Shown here: in pieces, positions 52,211-60,768 of the stretch
Position numbering within the stretch: position 1 is the first letter of the stretch
Layout of the letters: each line of letters begins with the position of its first letter
Assembly: GCA_949502025.1 (NCBI GenBank)
Contig: CATBCG010000035.1
Coordinates: 1 to 62,188, forward strand
Length of the DNA: 62,188 nt
Direction: 5' to 3'
DNA from: MGBC131033 sp910585655
Lineage (GTDB): Bacteria; Bacillota; Clostridia; Lachnospirales; Lachnospiraceae
Made by a program: the position numbers and the translations under genes
The notes under the pieces: generated by a model
What the model saw: the letters and a program-made list of their open reading frames with translations, nothing else
Told to the model about the DNA's origin: nothing
Database searches by the model: none

Positions 52211-53101
52211 ATGGAACAGACAGTAGAGATAAAAGAGACCAAGTTTTTTAGGAGCAGGAAAATCTTTGATAACGTTACATTGATTTCCTGTATCGGAGGC
52301 GCGCAGTGCTATTTGGTAGAGGGAAAGGAACGGGCTTTGCTGATAGATGGTCTGACGGGAGTTGGCTCCCTGCGATCCTATGTGCGGGAACTGACGGACT
52401 TGCCGGTGCTGTTCGTCGTTACGCACGGGCATTTGGATCATGCGGGAGCTGCTTATGAATATGGTGAGTGTTTTATTCATCCGGCAGACATTGAGCTGAT
52501 GTATAGCAAACAACATTCCGACCGAAAGGAGCGTTTGGGCTTTACGGCTTCAGAGCCACAGAAAAAAGCTGTTTTAGAGGATGTCGTGCCGGAGTGCGCG
52601 GTCAAAACCTATCCGGTTTATGAGGGGGATGTGTTTGAACTGGGCGATTTCAGTCTGGAAGTGATTGAAGTACCAGGGCATACCCGCGGAACGATTGTCC
52701 TGTTGGATCGGGTTCATCGGGTGGTATATTCCGGGGACGCCTGCAACGCCAATACACTGTTGGGCTTTCCGGGCTCTGCTTCCATTGAGGAATATTTAGA
52801 GGCGTTGCAGCATTTTCAGAAATACGAGACAGAGTTTGACGTGATGTGGGGCGGTCATGGCGGAAGAGAGACGCCAAAGTCTGTTATTGAGGATGGAATC
52901 CGTCTGTGCCAGGAGATTTTGGCGCGGACAGACGATAAAATTGTCATTCCGGAATTGTTTGGTCAGACGGTTTTACTGGCAAAGAAGCGGGGAGAAAATT
53001 ACCTTCCGTTAGAGGGCGGCTATTGTAATATTGTGTATACAGAAGAGGGACTGCATAAGAAAGCAAAACAGCCGATTCAGAGTATGCCGAATCAGGAATA
53101 G
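52211..53101 (+). CDS. MBL-fold metallo-hydrolase 2 (tandem paralogue)
   Basis: A 296-residue copy of the preceding enzyme with the same metal ligands (THGHLDHAGAAYEYGE, VPGHTRGTIVLLD, MWGGHGG) and near-identical N-terminus (KIFDNVTLIS). The start is set at 52211 by alignment with copy 1; the frame is open to 52157 and an upstream ATG there would add 18 charged residues with poor ribosome site. Divergence is concentrated in the middle (around residues 85-125), where the substrate-facing loops are expected, so the two copies may have different substrates. Confidence 0.85.
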   Translation: MEQTVEIKETKFFRSRKIFDNVTLISCIGGAQCYLVEGKERALLIDGLTGVGSLRSYVRELTDLPVLFVVTHGHLDHAGAAYEYGECFIHPADIELMYSKQHSDRKERLGFTASEPQKKAVLEDVVPECAVKTYPVYEGDVFELGDFSLEVIEVPGHTRGTIVLLDRVHRVVYSGDACNANTLLGFPGSASIEEYLEALQHFQKYETEFDVMWGGHGGRETPKSVIEDGIRLCQEILARTDDKIVIPELFGQTVLLAKKRGENYLPLEGGYCNIVYTEEGLHKKAKQPIQSMPNQE

Positions 53102-53116
53102 AAATAAAGGTTGCCA

Positions 53117-53145
53117 TTGCCGGATTGAGAAAAGTATGATAAACT
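53117..53145 (+). promoter_or_regulatory. possible promoter of the small membrane protein gene
   Basis: TTGCCG (53117-53122), 17 bases, TAAACT (53140-53145) with a TG one base further upstream. The start codon is 58 bases on at 53203. Confidence 0.4.
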
Positions 53146-53202
53146 ATGGCTGTATCAAAAATCATAGGACAATATGCCATAGGGTAAAGGAGGGGTCCAG
53201 TT

Positions 53203-53604
53203 ATGTCAGATTTGAATAACGATCTAAAGCGGGTTATGAACGAGGAGACAGACTTCACGTTTCGTTATGATCCGGAAGATATTGCAAGGAACAAAAGTGT
53301 ATGCGCCTTGTCTTATCTGTCAATCTTGTTTTTCCTGCCGTTAGTCGTATGCCCGGACTCTAAATTTGGTCGTTTCCATGCGAATCAGGCATTGGCGCTA
53401 CTGATAACGGCAATAGTCGGAAACGTGCTGTTTCGGGTATCAAAGATTATTTTATCTATCCTGCATTTGGGATGGATAGCCGGAATGGCAGGCTGGTTTT
53501 GGAGCCTTCTGGTATTTTTACTGATGATTTTCGGGATTGTAAACGTATTGAACGGACGTGCCAAGGAACTGCCGGTGATTGGGAAAATCAAAATAATCCG
53601 CTGA
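53203..53604 (+). CDS. small membrane protein, DUF4870/Tic20-like
   Basis: A 133-residue protein with a soluble N-terminus of about 30 residues and three membrane helices (about 33-50, 63-88, 92-118). The segment SKFGRFHANQALALLI, a conserved F/RFHANQ motif before the second helix, and the C-terminal NGRAKELPVIGKIKII are the marks of the DUF4870-type family, function unknown. AAAGGAGGGGTCCAGTT precedes the ATG. It is monocistronic by position. Confidence 0.75.
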   Translation: MSDLNNDLKRVMNEETDFTFRYDPEDIARNKSVCALSYLSILFFLPLVVCPDSKFGRFHANQALALLITAIVGNVLFRVSKIILSILHLGWIAGMAGWFWSLLVFLLMIFGIVNVLNGRAKELPVIGKIKIIR

Positions 53605-53687
53605 TCATGTTCTGACTGGCGGGTGGAGTGATTGGATACTTTGGCAGAGTGGAAAGGCGCAAAGTAAAGAGGAAAGGAAGGATTGTA

Positions 53688-55079
53688 ATGGAAAACAAGA
53701 CAGCCTGGGGCAAATACGATGAGGCTAAGCTCAAAGACGTATTTGCGCTCAGCGATGGCTACAAAAAATTTATTTCCGATTGTAAAACCGAACGGGAATG
53801 TGTGGACGAGGTGATTCGCCAGGCGGAGGCAGAGGGCTACCGGAATTTACAGGATATCGTAACAAAAGGCGAGAAGCTGCAGGCAGGCGATAAAGTCTAT
53901 GCCCAAAATATGGGTAAGGCAATCGCTCTGTTTTTGATTGGGCAGAAGCCGTTGGAACAGGGGATGAACCTGTTAGGGGCTCATATTGATTCCCCGAGAA
54001 TTGATATCAAACAGGTTCCGCTTTACGAAGATACCGAGCTGGCGCTGTTAGATACGCATTATTACGGCGGGATTAAAAAGTATCAGTGGGTAACGCTGCC
54101 ATTGGCGATTCATGGTGTGATTGCAAAAAAAGACGGAACGACCGTGACCGTTGCGATTGGAGAAAAGGACGACGATCCGGTAGTAGGAATTTCCGATTTG
54201 CTCGTTCATCTTTCTGCCAGCCAGATGGATAAAAAGGCAAATAAGGTGATTGAAGGCGAGGATTTGAACGTCTTGATCGGCAGTATTCCGTTGGCAAATG
54301 TAGCAAAAGAAAAGGAAAAAGAAGCGGTGAAAGCGAATATTTTAAAGCTTCTTTCTGATACCTACGGCATCGTAGAGGAAGATTTCCTTTCTGCTGATCT
54401 GGAGGTCGTGCCAGCCGGACGTGCCAGAGATTATGGCTTTGACCGCAGCATGATCATGGGCTACGGGCAGGACGATCGGGTATGTGCGTACACTTCGATG
54501 AAGGCACTGTTTGAGGCAGAAAGCCCAGAGAAAACTGCTGTTTGTATCTTGGTAGACAAAGAAGAGGTCGGCAGCATCGGCGCAACCGGTATGCACTCCC
54601 GCTTCTTTGAAAATGCAGTAGCTGAGCTGATGAACTGCTGCGGAGAGTTTTCCGAGCTGAAGCTGCGCCGTGCGTTCCAGAACTCCAAAATGCTTTCTTC
54701 TGACGTAAGCGCTGCCTTCGATCCGAACTATCCGGCAGTCAATGAAAAGAAAAATACAGCTTACTTTGGAAAGGGTCTTGTTTTTAACAAATATACAGGC
54801 TCTCGCGGAAAAGGCGGCTGTAATGAGGCAAACGCAGAATATATGGCTGAACTGCGCCGTATCATGGAGGAAAATCAAGTTTCCTTCCAGACCTCCGAAA
54901 TCGGCAAGGTAGACGAAGGCGGCGGCGGAACCATCGCTTACATTATGGCACAGTATAATATGGAAGTAATCGACAGCGGCGTACCAGTGATGAATATGCA
55001 CGCTCCTTGGGAGATTACAAGTAAGGCTGATGTGTATGAGGCGTATTGTGGATATAAAGCCTTCTTGAAGGACGCATAA
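53688..55079 (+). CDS. M18-family aminopeptidase
   Basis: A 463-residue cytosolic zinc aminopeptidase. Metal and catalytic residues are visible: His99 and Asp101 (LLGAHIDSPRIDIK), the bridging Asp in MGYGQDDRVCAYTSM, the Glu pair in LVDKEEVGSIGATGMHS, Asp in SSDVSAAFDPNYP and the last His in VPVMNMHAPWE. M18 enzymes remove acidic or neutral N-terminal residues from peptides and form large dodecamers. ATG 53688 follows GGAAAGGAAGGATTGTA; 20 codons of open frame upstream are ignored. The 3' end, including the stop codon, is duplicated downstream. Confidence 0.9.
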   Translation: MENKTAWGKYDEAKLKDVFALSDGYKKFISDCKTERECVDEVIRQAEAEGYRNLQDIVTKGEKLQAGDKVYAQNMGKAIALFLIGQKPLEQGMNLLGAHIDSPRIDIKQVPLYEDTELALLDTHYYGGIKKYQWVTLPLAIHGVIAKKDGTTVTVAIGEKDDDPVVGISDLLVHLSASQMDKKANKVIEGEDLNVLIGSIPLANVAKEKEKEAVKANILKLLSDTYGIVEEDFLSADLEVVPAGRARDYGFDRSMIMGYGQDDRVCAYTSMKALFEAESPEKTAVCILVDKEEVGSIGATGMHSRFFENAVAELMNCCGEFSELKLRRAFQNSKMLSSDVSAAFDPNYPAVNEKKNTAYFGKGLVFNKYTGSRGKGGCNEANAEYMAELRRIMEENQVSFQTSEIGKVDEGGGGTIAYIMAQYNMEVIDSGVPVMNMHAPWEITSKADVYEAYCGYKAFLKDA

Positions 55080-55170
55080 AGTATTGGAGCCGGAAGAGAA
55101 GGCTTCAGCCTTCTTAAAGGTAAAGGACGCATAAAGTATTGGAGCTGGAAGAGAAGGCTTCAGCCTTCTT
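55070..55170. repeat. tandem duplication of the aminopeptidase gene end, 55-base period
   Basis: A 46-base unit at 55070-55115 is repeated at 55125-55170 with a single C/T difference. Each copy starts GGACGCATAAAGTATTGGAG, so it includes the stop codon, and ends with the hairpin GAAGGCTTCAGCCTTC. A third partial unit begins near 55174 (GGACGTATA). Confidence 0.85.
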
Positions 55171-55183
55171 GAAGGACGTATAG

Positions 55184-55237
55184 AAAGCCTCTCGGACTGC
55201 GGTTTTTATTGTAACGTGGTTCCGGGGGGCTTTTATT
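55184..55237 (+). terminator. terminator after the aminopeptidase gene
   Basis: AAAGCCTCTCGG (55184-55195) pairs with CCGGGGGGCTTT (55222-55233) with two G-U pairs, followed by TTTTATTA. It lies behind the duplicated hairpins and probably is the main terminator. The bases from 55238 to 55310 show nothing further. Confidence 0.6.
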
Positions 55238-55310
55238 AGGATTATTTTTTGGGATATGCTATAAAATTCACCACCTACTTTCCATATGGTCTATTGTTTT
55301 TGAAAGCTCC

Positions 55311-56114
55311 TTATGAGGAAGCATCATTATAACTGAGTATGCCACTTGCGATGGCCTCCACCAGTAACTCCTGATATTCTGGAGACAACAGTTTTCCACG
55401 TTCATCAGTGTTTGTTAAAAAACCAACCTCAATTAAAACGGAGGGAATTGCCGTTTCGCGTAAAACAGCATAGTTTTCTTCCTTTATCTCCCGCGTTGTA
55501 ATTAAATGATTATCTGCCGATAATGTGATAGCTTCCGCTAAATTTTTACCTTCGGCTGATTGGTAGTAATAGCACTCAAATCCTTTGACAGAAGAATCAT
55601 CTTCATACGAATTACAATGGATGCTGATAAAATAATTTGCCCCGGCGTTGTTTGCAATCTCTGCACGGTCAAGCAAGCTGACATCGCGATCAGTACATCG
55701 CGTTAAAACAACGGCAGCACCCTCAGATTCCAATTTTTCCTGGAGCAGCAAAACGATGGACATAGTAATATCCTTTTCGGTTGCACCATTTATTACGCAC
55801 CCAGGCTGATCTCCGCCGTGTCCGGCATCCAGGACGATTTTCACTTCTCCGGAAATGGACGGTGCTGCCGGGGTGATGGAGCTTCCTGCAACAATGGTAT
55901 TACCTGTTGAATTTCCTATATTTCCATCAGATAATTCGCTGTCAGGTGTATAAGCCAGATGCTCTTTGATATAAAGCACCCCGCATACCATAAGGACAAT
56001 CATCAGAGCCAGCAGAAAGAAAATCACACCTCGCAAGGCATAGGCGATTATCAACCTTCTGCCGCGCTTTTTTCGCCTTGCTCTAACGGATGCTTGGCGC
56101 TCCCGTATTGTCAC
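55311..56114 (-). CDS. membrane-anchored N-acetylmuramoyl-L-alanine amidase (Amidase_3)
   Basis: A 267-residue enzyme with a basic N-terminus, one membrane helix (27-50), a short linker and an Amidase_3 domain (90-265). Zinc ligands His99 (LDAGHGG), Glu113 and His166 (ISIHCNS) and catalytic Glu229 (SVLIEVGFLTN) are all present. It cuts the bond between MurNAc and L-alanine in peptidoglycan. The start is GTG 56114, overlapping the stop of the permease-lipoprotein gene (GTGA), so it is translationally coupled to an ABC transporter operon, an uncommon partner. Confidence 0.9.
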   Translation of the reverse strand: MTIRERQASVRARRKKRGRRLIIAYALRGVIFFLLALMIVLMVCGVLYIKEHLAYTPDSELSDGNIGNSTGNTIVAGSSITPAAPSISGEVKIVLDAGHGGDQPGCVINGATEKDITMSIVLLLQEKLESEGAAVVLTRCTDRDVSLLDRAEIANNAGANYFISIHCNSYEDDSSVKGFECYYYQSAEGKNLAEAITLSADNHLITTREIKEENYAVLRETAIPSVLIEVGFLTNTDERGKLLSPEYQELLVEAIASGILSYNDASS

Positions 56115-57946
56115 GGTTCAAAAATCACCTCCTTCCCGTCTGATTTTAGAATCATGGTAACTTTCTCGCCGTCATAATCAACAGACAGGGCTGGCTCATT
56201 TGAAATCTTCAGACTGTGGGTGCCATCTCTGCCACATAGATAAACACAGTCGGAATCCATGCGATTGATGAAATACAGACCTTGATCGGTCAAACAAAAG
56301 TCAGCGGCAACCATATTCCGAAACGGTCTGGTCTTGTGGGTCTTAGTATCATACGCCGTCAGCAAAGAATTTTCGTTGATGTAAAAGATCGTCCGCCCAT
56401 CAAACGCTATATTCCCCCTGGTGGGGATGTCCAGCATTTTCGTGAGATGGATTGTTCTGCTTACTTCCATAATCCCATCATTCGTAATGAAAAAGAGGCT
56501 GTCATCGTTCAAGAAAAAGCCATAGCAGTATTGCAGAAACATCCAGGTATCCGCCACGGTATAATCAATTCCCAGCAGAGATTGCCCGCTGTCCGTTATT
56601 TTCTCAAAAACGACTTGTTCCTCAAAGGTTTCCGTATTGAGCTGGACGATGGACACTTGGGTAAACGTGCTGTTGTAGCTGCCAACCCGGTCAACATACT
56701 GTTCTGTGCGGGAGGTCATATAGTAAATATAGGAGGCATCGACATAAACGGCCTGGATGGATTCCCCATCCGAAAAGGCCCCAAACAGCGGAGAGAGAAC
56801 CAAATCCGTCAAAGCGCCGGTTGCCCGGTTTTCCAGAGAGTATGTTCTCGTCTGGTCATCAAAGATCACACGGTAAGTTTCCGATACGCTTTGCGAGGAT
56901 GAATTATATATTCCGTTTGCGGGCATTCCGAAAGAACAGCCGGATAGCGAAATCAGAAGCAGCAGGCTCAATGCAGCAACTCTGCAACCTCTGACGGGTT
57001 TTCTTTCCGACTGCCAGCAGTTTGTGTTTTGCCGTAGCACCCACCATACCATGAGGGCGCAGCACCCAGCAGACAGACCAAGCAGAGCCAGCAATTCCTG
57101 GGGGGAACGCTCCGAAAAAGTCACAATGGGTTCGCCTGTCAGCGAATCCTCCACGGAGGAAGTCCCCTCCAAAAAGCCGGTTGCCAGCAGGAACGGCAGG
57201 GGCAGCGGCAAGCAGTAGCAGATCTGTCTGGACAGACCGATATACGGAATCAAGGTGGATGCCACCCCGATCACTACTGTTAAGGCATATTTCTTCACCA
57301 AAACGGAGAGAAAGAGTAGCAGGGTCAACCCTCCGCAGAGAGCGAACACGACGCAGAGGGTCATCACGACTTTGCATCCGGCGCTCTTACGGCTCTGCGG
57401 CGCAGTCCGCAAAAGCGCGTCCATCTGACAGCTATACTCCGAACAAAAAACCGTGGTCGCCAAAATCAGAACGGCAAGGAACAGCGGGAAGTCCAGCGTT
57501 TGGGAGGAAAACAGCCCCGCCCAGCCGTTGGTGTTCAGAAAGTAACGATTGCTGGTGTTTTCGCAGATATATAAATATTGCTGATACGCAGCTTCAAAGC
57601 CATGCTTATGAGCCAATATAGTGTTGATCTTTGCAATCTGACGCTCATACTGTTCCGCCGTGATCTGATTGCTGTAATAGCTTTCCTGCAACCGGGTGCG
57701 AGTGTTGCGGGTCTCCGTGATGGCCTGGGCCTCCTGTTCCAGCCAAGCGGCCTTTTCCTCTGTGTACGCCCCGTTCAGCCGTTCAAGATACCACTCGTAT
57801 TCCTCGCGATATTCTTCCATCGCGCTGTTCTGCGGTCTGTCGGTTGCAGCTAGCCAAACCGTACTGACCAGGAGCGCAGCCAAGATATATAACAGACTCC
57901 GCTGCATGACCATCAGTTTTTTCCATTCATAAGAGAAAACACTCAT
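56111..57946 (-). CDS. ABC-2 permease fused to a lipoprotein-like propeller domain
   Basis: A 611-residue protein in two unlike parts. Residues 1-320 are an ABC-2-type permease: helix 15-35, a long external helical loop (40-140), then helices near 153-175, 193-215, 222-260 and 286-305. Residues 323-340 read as a lipoprotein signal (AALSLLLLISLSGCSFG, lipobox LSGC at Cys337), followed by a beta-rich, propeller-like extracellular domain (NSTFTQVSIVQLNTETFEEQ, IAFDGRTIFYINENSLLTAY). ATG 57946 overlaps the previous permease stop (ATGA). It may be a true fusion or two genes merged by deletion of a stop-start segment. Confidence 0.75.
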   Translation of the reverse strand: MSVFSYEWKKLMVMQRSLLYILAALLVSTVWLAATDRPQNSAMEEYREEYEWYLERLNGAYTEEKAAWLEQEAQAITETRNTRTRLQESYYSNQITAEQYERQIAKINTILAHKHGFEAAYQQYLYICENTSNRYFLNTNGWAGLFSSQTLDFPLFLAVLILATTVFCSEYSCQMDALLRTAPQSRKSAGCKVVMTLCVVFALCGGLTLLLFLSVLVKKYALTVVIGVASTLIPYIGLSRQICYCLPLPLPFLLATGFLEGTSSVEDSLTGEPIVTFSERSPQELLALLGLSAGCCALMVWWVLRQNTNCWQSERKPVRGCRVAALSLLLLISLSGCSFGMPANGIYNSSSQSVSETYRVIFDDQTRTYSLENRATGALTDLVLSPLFGAFSDGESIQAVYVDASYIYYMTSRTEQYVDRVGSYNSTFTQVSIVQLNTETFEEQVVFEKITDSGQSLLGIDYTVADTWMFLQYCYGFFLNDDSLFFITNDGIMEVSRTIHLTKMLDIPTRGNIAFDGRTIFYINENSLLTAYDTKTHKTRPFRNMVAADFCLTDQGLYFINRMDSDCVYLCGRDGTHSLKISNEPALSVDYDGEKVTMILKSDGKEVIFEP

Positions 57947-59163
57947 TTTGCCCTCCCAACACAGCGGTGACAGTTTTCCGCTGACAGAAAATAGATTATG
58001 GTAACAAGCACAAAACCCGCTGTCAAAGAAATCCAAACTGCGACCTGCCAAGTCAGGACAGGGAACTCGCCCAGATTCACAAACTCCGTTTTGCCCAGAA
58101 GAACACGGTTGGTCAGTAGAGAATAAGGGTTCAGCGCCTTCGTCCAGAAGAAATTGGAGTAGGCGCAAACGGCTCCGCTGACAATCAGCACCATACAGAG
58201 GGCAAAATTGATGACAAACGGGAGCAAGGCATTTTTCCAAAACATCGAAACCAACAGCCAGAGCATCCCAATCACCCATGTGCCAGCGCATTTAAGTGCC
58301 GCAGACAAGAGGGCATACTGGAAAATGCTGAGATTGACGGATGCCTCCGCAAAGTTCGGAATTGCGAATACTGGGAGGGTCAGCCCTTCAAAGGTCTGGA
58401 ATGAGACCGCAAAGCCAATCAGATCAAGCAGAGAAAACCACAGCGATGTCAGGAACAGAAACAGGGTGGCCGCAAGAATTTTTGCCAAGGTGGTTTTTCT
58501 GCCGCCGCCCGGACTGACCATCAGCAGCATATCCATCTGCGTTTCCCTCTCGCTCACAAAGGTTCCGATGATTCCGTAAAGGCAGAGCATGAGGGTCAGA
58601 ACGATGGAAAAATCATAGTTCAGATAGTAATTACACATTTCCTGGTAGGCAAAGGCAGGTATGGTGCGTCCTGCGTAAAGGTGATAGATTGCGCCGCTCT
58701 CCCTCTGCCGGTAGACGGCTCCCTGTTCCTCATAGAGTGTGGCATTTTGCCGCGCTCTATTTGCCACTTGCTCCGACCGACCACTGTACTCATAGAAATA
58801 CTGCATAGGCGTCACAAAATACTTGTTCAGCAGATTCCTGTCGCTGTATAGGTTCCCGGTCATGGTGTTGGGGTCATTAGTGGCTGTGCTTGCGGTCATA
58901 TCCGATGTGGCCTGCTCCAACGGCTGATAGACTGCAAGCAGTTGTTCGATCTTCTCCGGGGTAATCTCGCCCCGGTATTCCTCGTAGAGCTGCCAATAAA
59001 CCGTGTGCCAGCGACCCGCACCGCTTCCGTCTGCCAGATAGGAGTAGGACGTGTACTCACCATAGATTTTGAACAGGTTGGCAAGGCTGAATGCCACAAA
59101 GAGCGCCAGAATAGAACGCTTGCAGAACTGCTTGATAAATTCATACCGTATCAGACGTATCAT
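57943..59163 (-). CDS. ABC-2-type transporter permease
   Basis: A 406-residue permease: first helix at about 18-35, a large extracellular helical loop (40-170), then five helices (about 178-200, 225-250, 278-305, 315-340, 375-398), the standard ABC-2 topology. The cytoplasmic SERETQMDMLLMVSPGGGRK after the second helix is the coupling region to the ATPase. ATG 59163 follows GGAGGGAACGCC and lies inside the 3' end of the ATPase pseudogene. With its ATPase gutted, this permease has no obvious motor in the locus. Confidence 0.85.
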   Translation of the reverse strand: MIRLIRYEFIKQFCKRSILALFVAFSLANLFKIYGEYTSYSYLADGSGAGRWHTVYWQLYEEYRGEITPEKIEQLLAVYQPLEQATSDMTASTATNDPNTMTGNLYSDRNLLNKYFVTPMQYFYEYSGRSEQVANRARQNATLYEEQGAVYRQRESGAIYHLYAGRTIPAFAYQEMCNYYLNYDFSIVLTLMLCLYGIIGTFVSERETQMDMLLMVSPGGGRKTTLAKILAATLFLFLTSLWFSLLDLIGFAVSFQTFEGLTLPVFAIPNFAEASVNLSIFQYALLSAALKCAGTWVIGMLWLLVSMFWKNALLPFVINFALCMVLIVSGAVCAYSNFFWTKALNPYSLLTNRVLLGKTEFVNLGEFPVLTWQVAVWISLTAGFVLVTIIYFLSAENCHRCVGRAK

Positions 59164-59598
59164 GGCGTTCCCTCCTGCAATAGTACAAGAACACATCTTC
59201 CAGGTTAGGCTGAACAGGTTGTGCGTTCTTGAACGGGCATCCATCCTCGACAATGCGGAGCGTAAAATGTTCGCCCTCCTGCTTCATGTTGCTGACGCAG
59301 TACATATCAGTCAGCAATGCAGCGTCCTCGGCCCCGACAGTCACATTCCATACCTTGCCCTCAATGTTCTGCTCCAGCGCGGCGGGCGTTCCCTGCATGA
59401 GCAACGTCCCCTGTTTCAGCAGCAGGATTTCCCGCGCGATGCACTCAACATCTGAAACGATGTGGGTTGCCAGCAGGATCGTCCGGCTCCGTTTTCACCC
59501 AGCAGACCGTACACGCCCTCGTTCAATGCGGCGGTAAAATTTTTCAGTGCATGTTTGCTTTTGTATTGCTTTGATATGCCTTCAAATGTGATCTCCAT
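59141..59598 (-). pseudogene. ABC ATPase gutted by an internal deletion
   Basis: ATG 59598 opens a normal ABC ATPase start (MEITFEGISKQYKSKHALKN...GVYGLLGENGAG) that ends right at the Walker A loop. In another frame the gene resumes near 59488 as RTILLATHIVSDVECIAREI and runs through a regular C-terminus to the stop at 59141. The part between, with the Walker A lysine, Q-loop, signature and Walker B, roughly 120-150 residues by family length, is gone and the frame is shifted. The protein cannot bind ATP. It was the motor of the two ABC-2 permeases downstream. Confidence 0.8.
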
Positions 59599-59599
59599 G

Positions 59600-60766
59600 T
59601 TATTCTCCAAATGTAAATGTGGATACCAACGTATCAACTTCGATAATGCTGCCTCCGAGAACAACCACGGCGGTCTTGGCCCCATCTAAAAGGTAAATCC
59701 TGGGGATACGGTTGAAATATGTGGTATCGGAGTTCTCAATTACTTCGGTGGCAATCAATTCGCCAGAGGCCACGTCATAGACACGAACGGTCAGGCTGCC
59801 ATCTAAAACGGCGGTCGCAACATAGTCTCCATGCTCCGAGCTGTATACGCCGTCTTTACCCTCACTGTTAGTAGAAAAGGAAAGCGTATTGGTGGTGCCT
59901 GTTGCCCGATCAATCCAAAACAGCGTTCCATCGGTCTGAGTAAAGGTTTGCGGGAAAAATAACCGGCTGGCGCTGCTCTGTATTTCTTCTATTTCATAGG
60001 TAGACGGTTTTGTGAGTTTCAGACCGCTGCCATCCACGGCGATGCTCCCGTAGATGGAAAAACTGTCCTCGTCATTGACAGCCGGAATTGAATTGCCGCT
60101 GCCATAGAACACGATCTGGCTGTTATCCTGGGCAAACGCGGCGCCGTTCAGCATGGAAATCCCAATGCTGGCTGTCCCGGCATTTTGGGTCACGTTCAGG
60201 AGAGTAGTCAGGCTCCCGCTTTCCAGGTCATATAGATACAACCCGCCCATGGCGGAAAACGCCAGCTTCTTTCCGTCTGTGGAGGCCGCTACGCCTCCGA
60301 TTTCGCTGACAACAAAATCTCCTGCCAAAAGCTCATTCACCGCAATTTCCTTTTTCAGCGAGAGCGAACTGTCGTAGATGTACACCATCATGCCGCCATC
60401 GCCCATGCCGGACAGGAGGTAGCCCCCGTCAATGGTCTGCGCTTCAAAGTCGTGCAAGGGCGCTTCTGCAGTGGCCAGCACCGAGGCAGCACCTGTGTCA
60501 TAGAGGTACAGCTTGTCCGCCAGCACAAAAAGCGTTCCGTCCCCTGCATAGGCGCAGCTCTGGAGCTTGCCGCCAAACAGGGCGGGATCAAAGGTGCAGG
60601 AAGAAGGGGACTGTCCCTGCTGACTGCCTGCGTCTGGAACAGAAACCACGGGTGTATTGGAGGGGGTGCTTTCCGAAACCGCAGGAGCCGGGGAATCCGC
60701 CTTACCGCAGGCGGACAATGCCAGGGTAAAAAGCAGCGACAATGTGATGCAGAGTGTTTTTTTCAT
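59600..60766 (-). CDS. lipoprotein with propeller-like repeats
   Basis: A 388-residue lipoprotein: lipobox LSAC (Cys20), a Ser/Pro/Val-rich linker (25-55), then a domain of repeated four-stranded sheets (GTLFVLADKLYLYDTGAASV, GGLYLYDLESGSLTTLLNV, GTLFWIDRATGTTNTLSF, GSLTVRVYDVASGELIATEV) typical of WD-like propellers. It is exposed outside the membrane and may dock to the permeases or capture their ligand. It ends one base before the ATPase pseudogene start, and resembles in style the C-terminal half of the permease fusion. Confidence 0.8.
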   Translation of the reverse strand: MKKTLCITLSLLFTLALSACGKADSPAPAVSESTPSNTPVVSVPDAGSQQGQSPSSCTFDPALFGGKLQSCAYAGDGTLFVLADKLYLYDTGAASVLATAEAPLHDFEAQTIDGGYLLSGMGDGGMMVYIYDSSLSLKKEIAVNELLAGDFVVSEIGGVAASTDGKKLAFSAMGGLYLYDLESGSLTTLLNVTQNAGTASIGISMLNGAAFAQDNSQIVFYGSGNSIPAVNDEDSFSIYGSIAVDGSGLKLTKPSTYEIEEIQSSASRLFFPQTFTQTDGTLFWIDRATGTTNTLSFSTNSEGKDGVYSSEHGDYVATAVLDGSLTVRVYDVASGELIATEVIENSDTTYFNRIPRIYLLDGAKTAVVVLGGSIIEVDTLVSTFTFGE

Positions 60767-60768
60767 GT

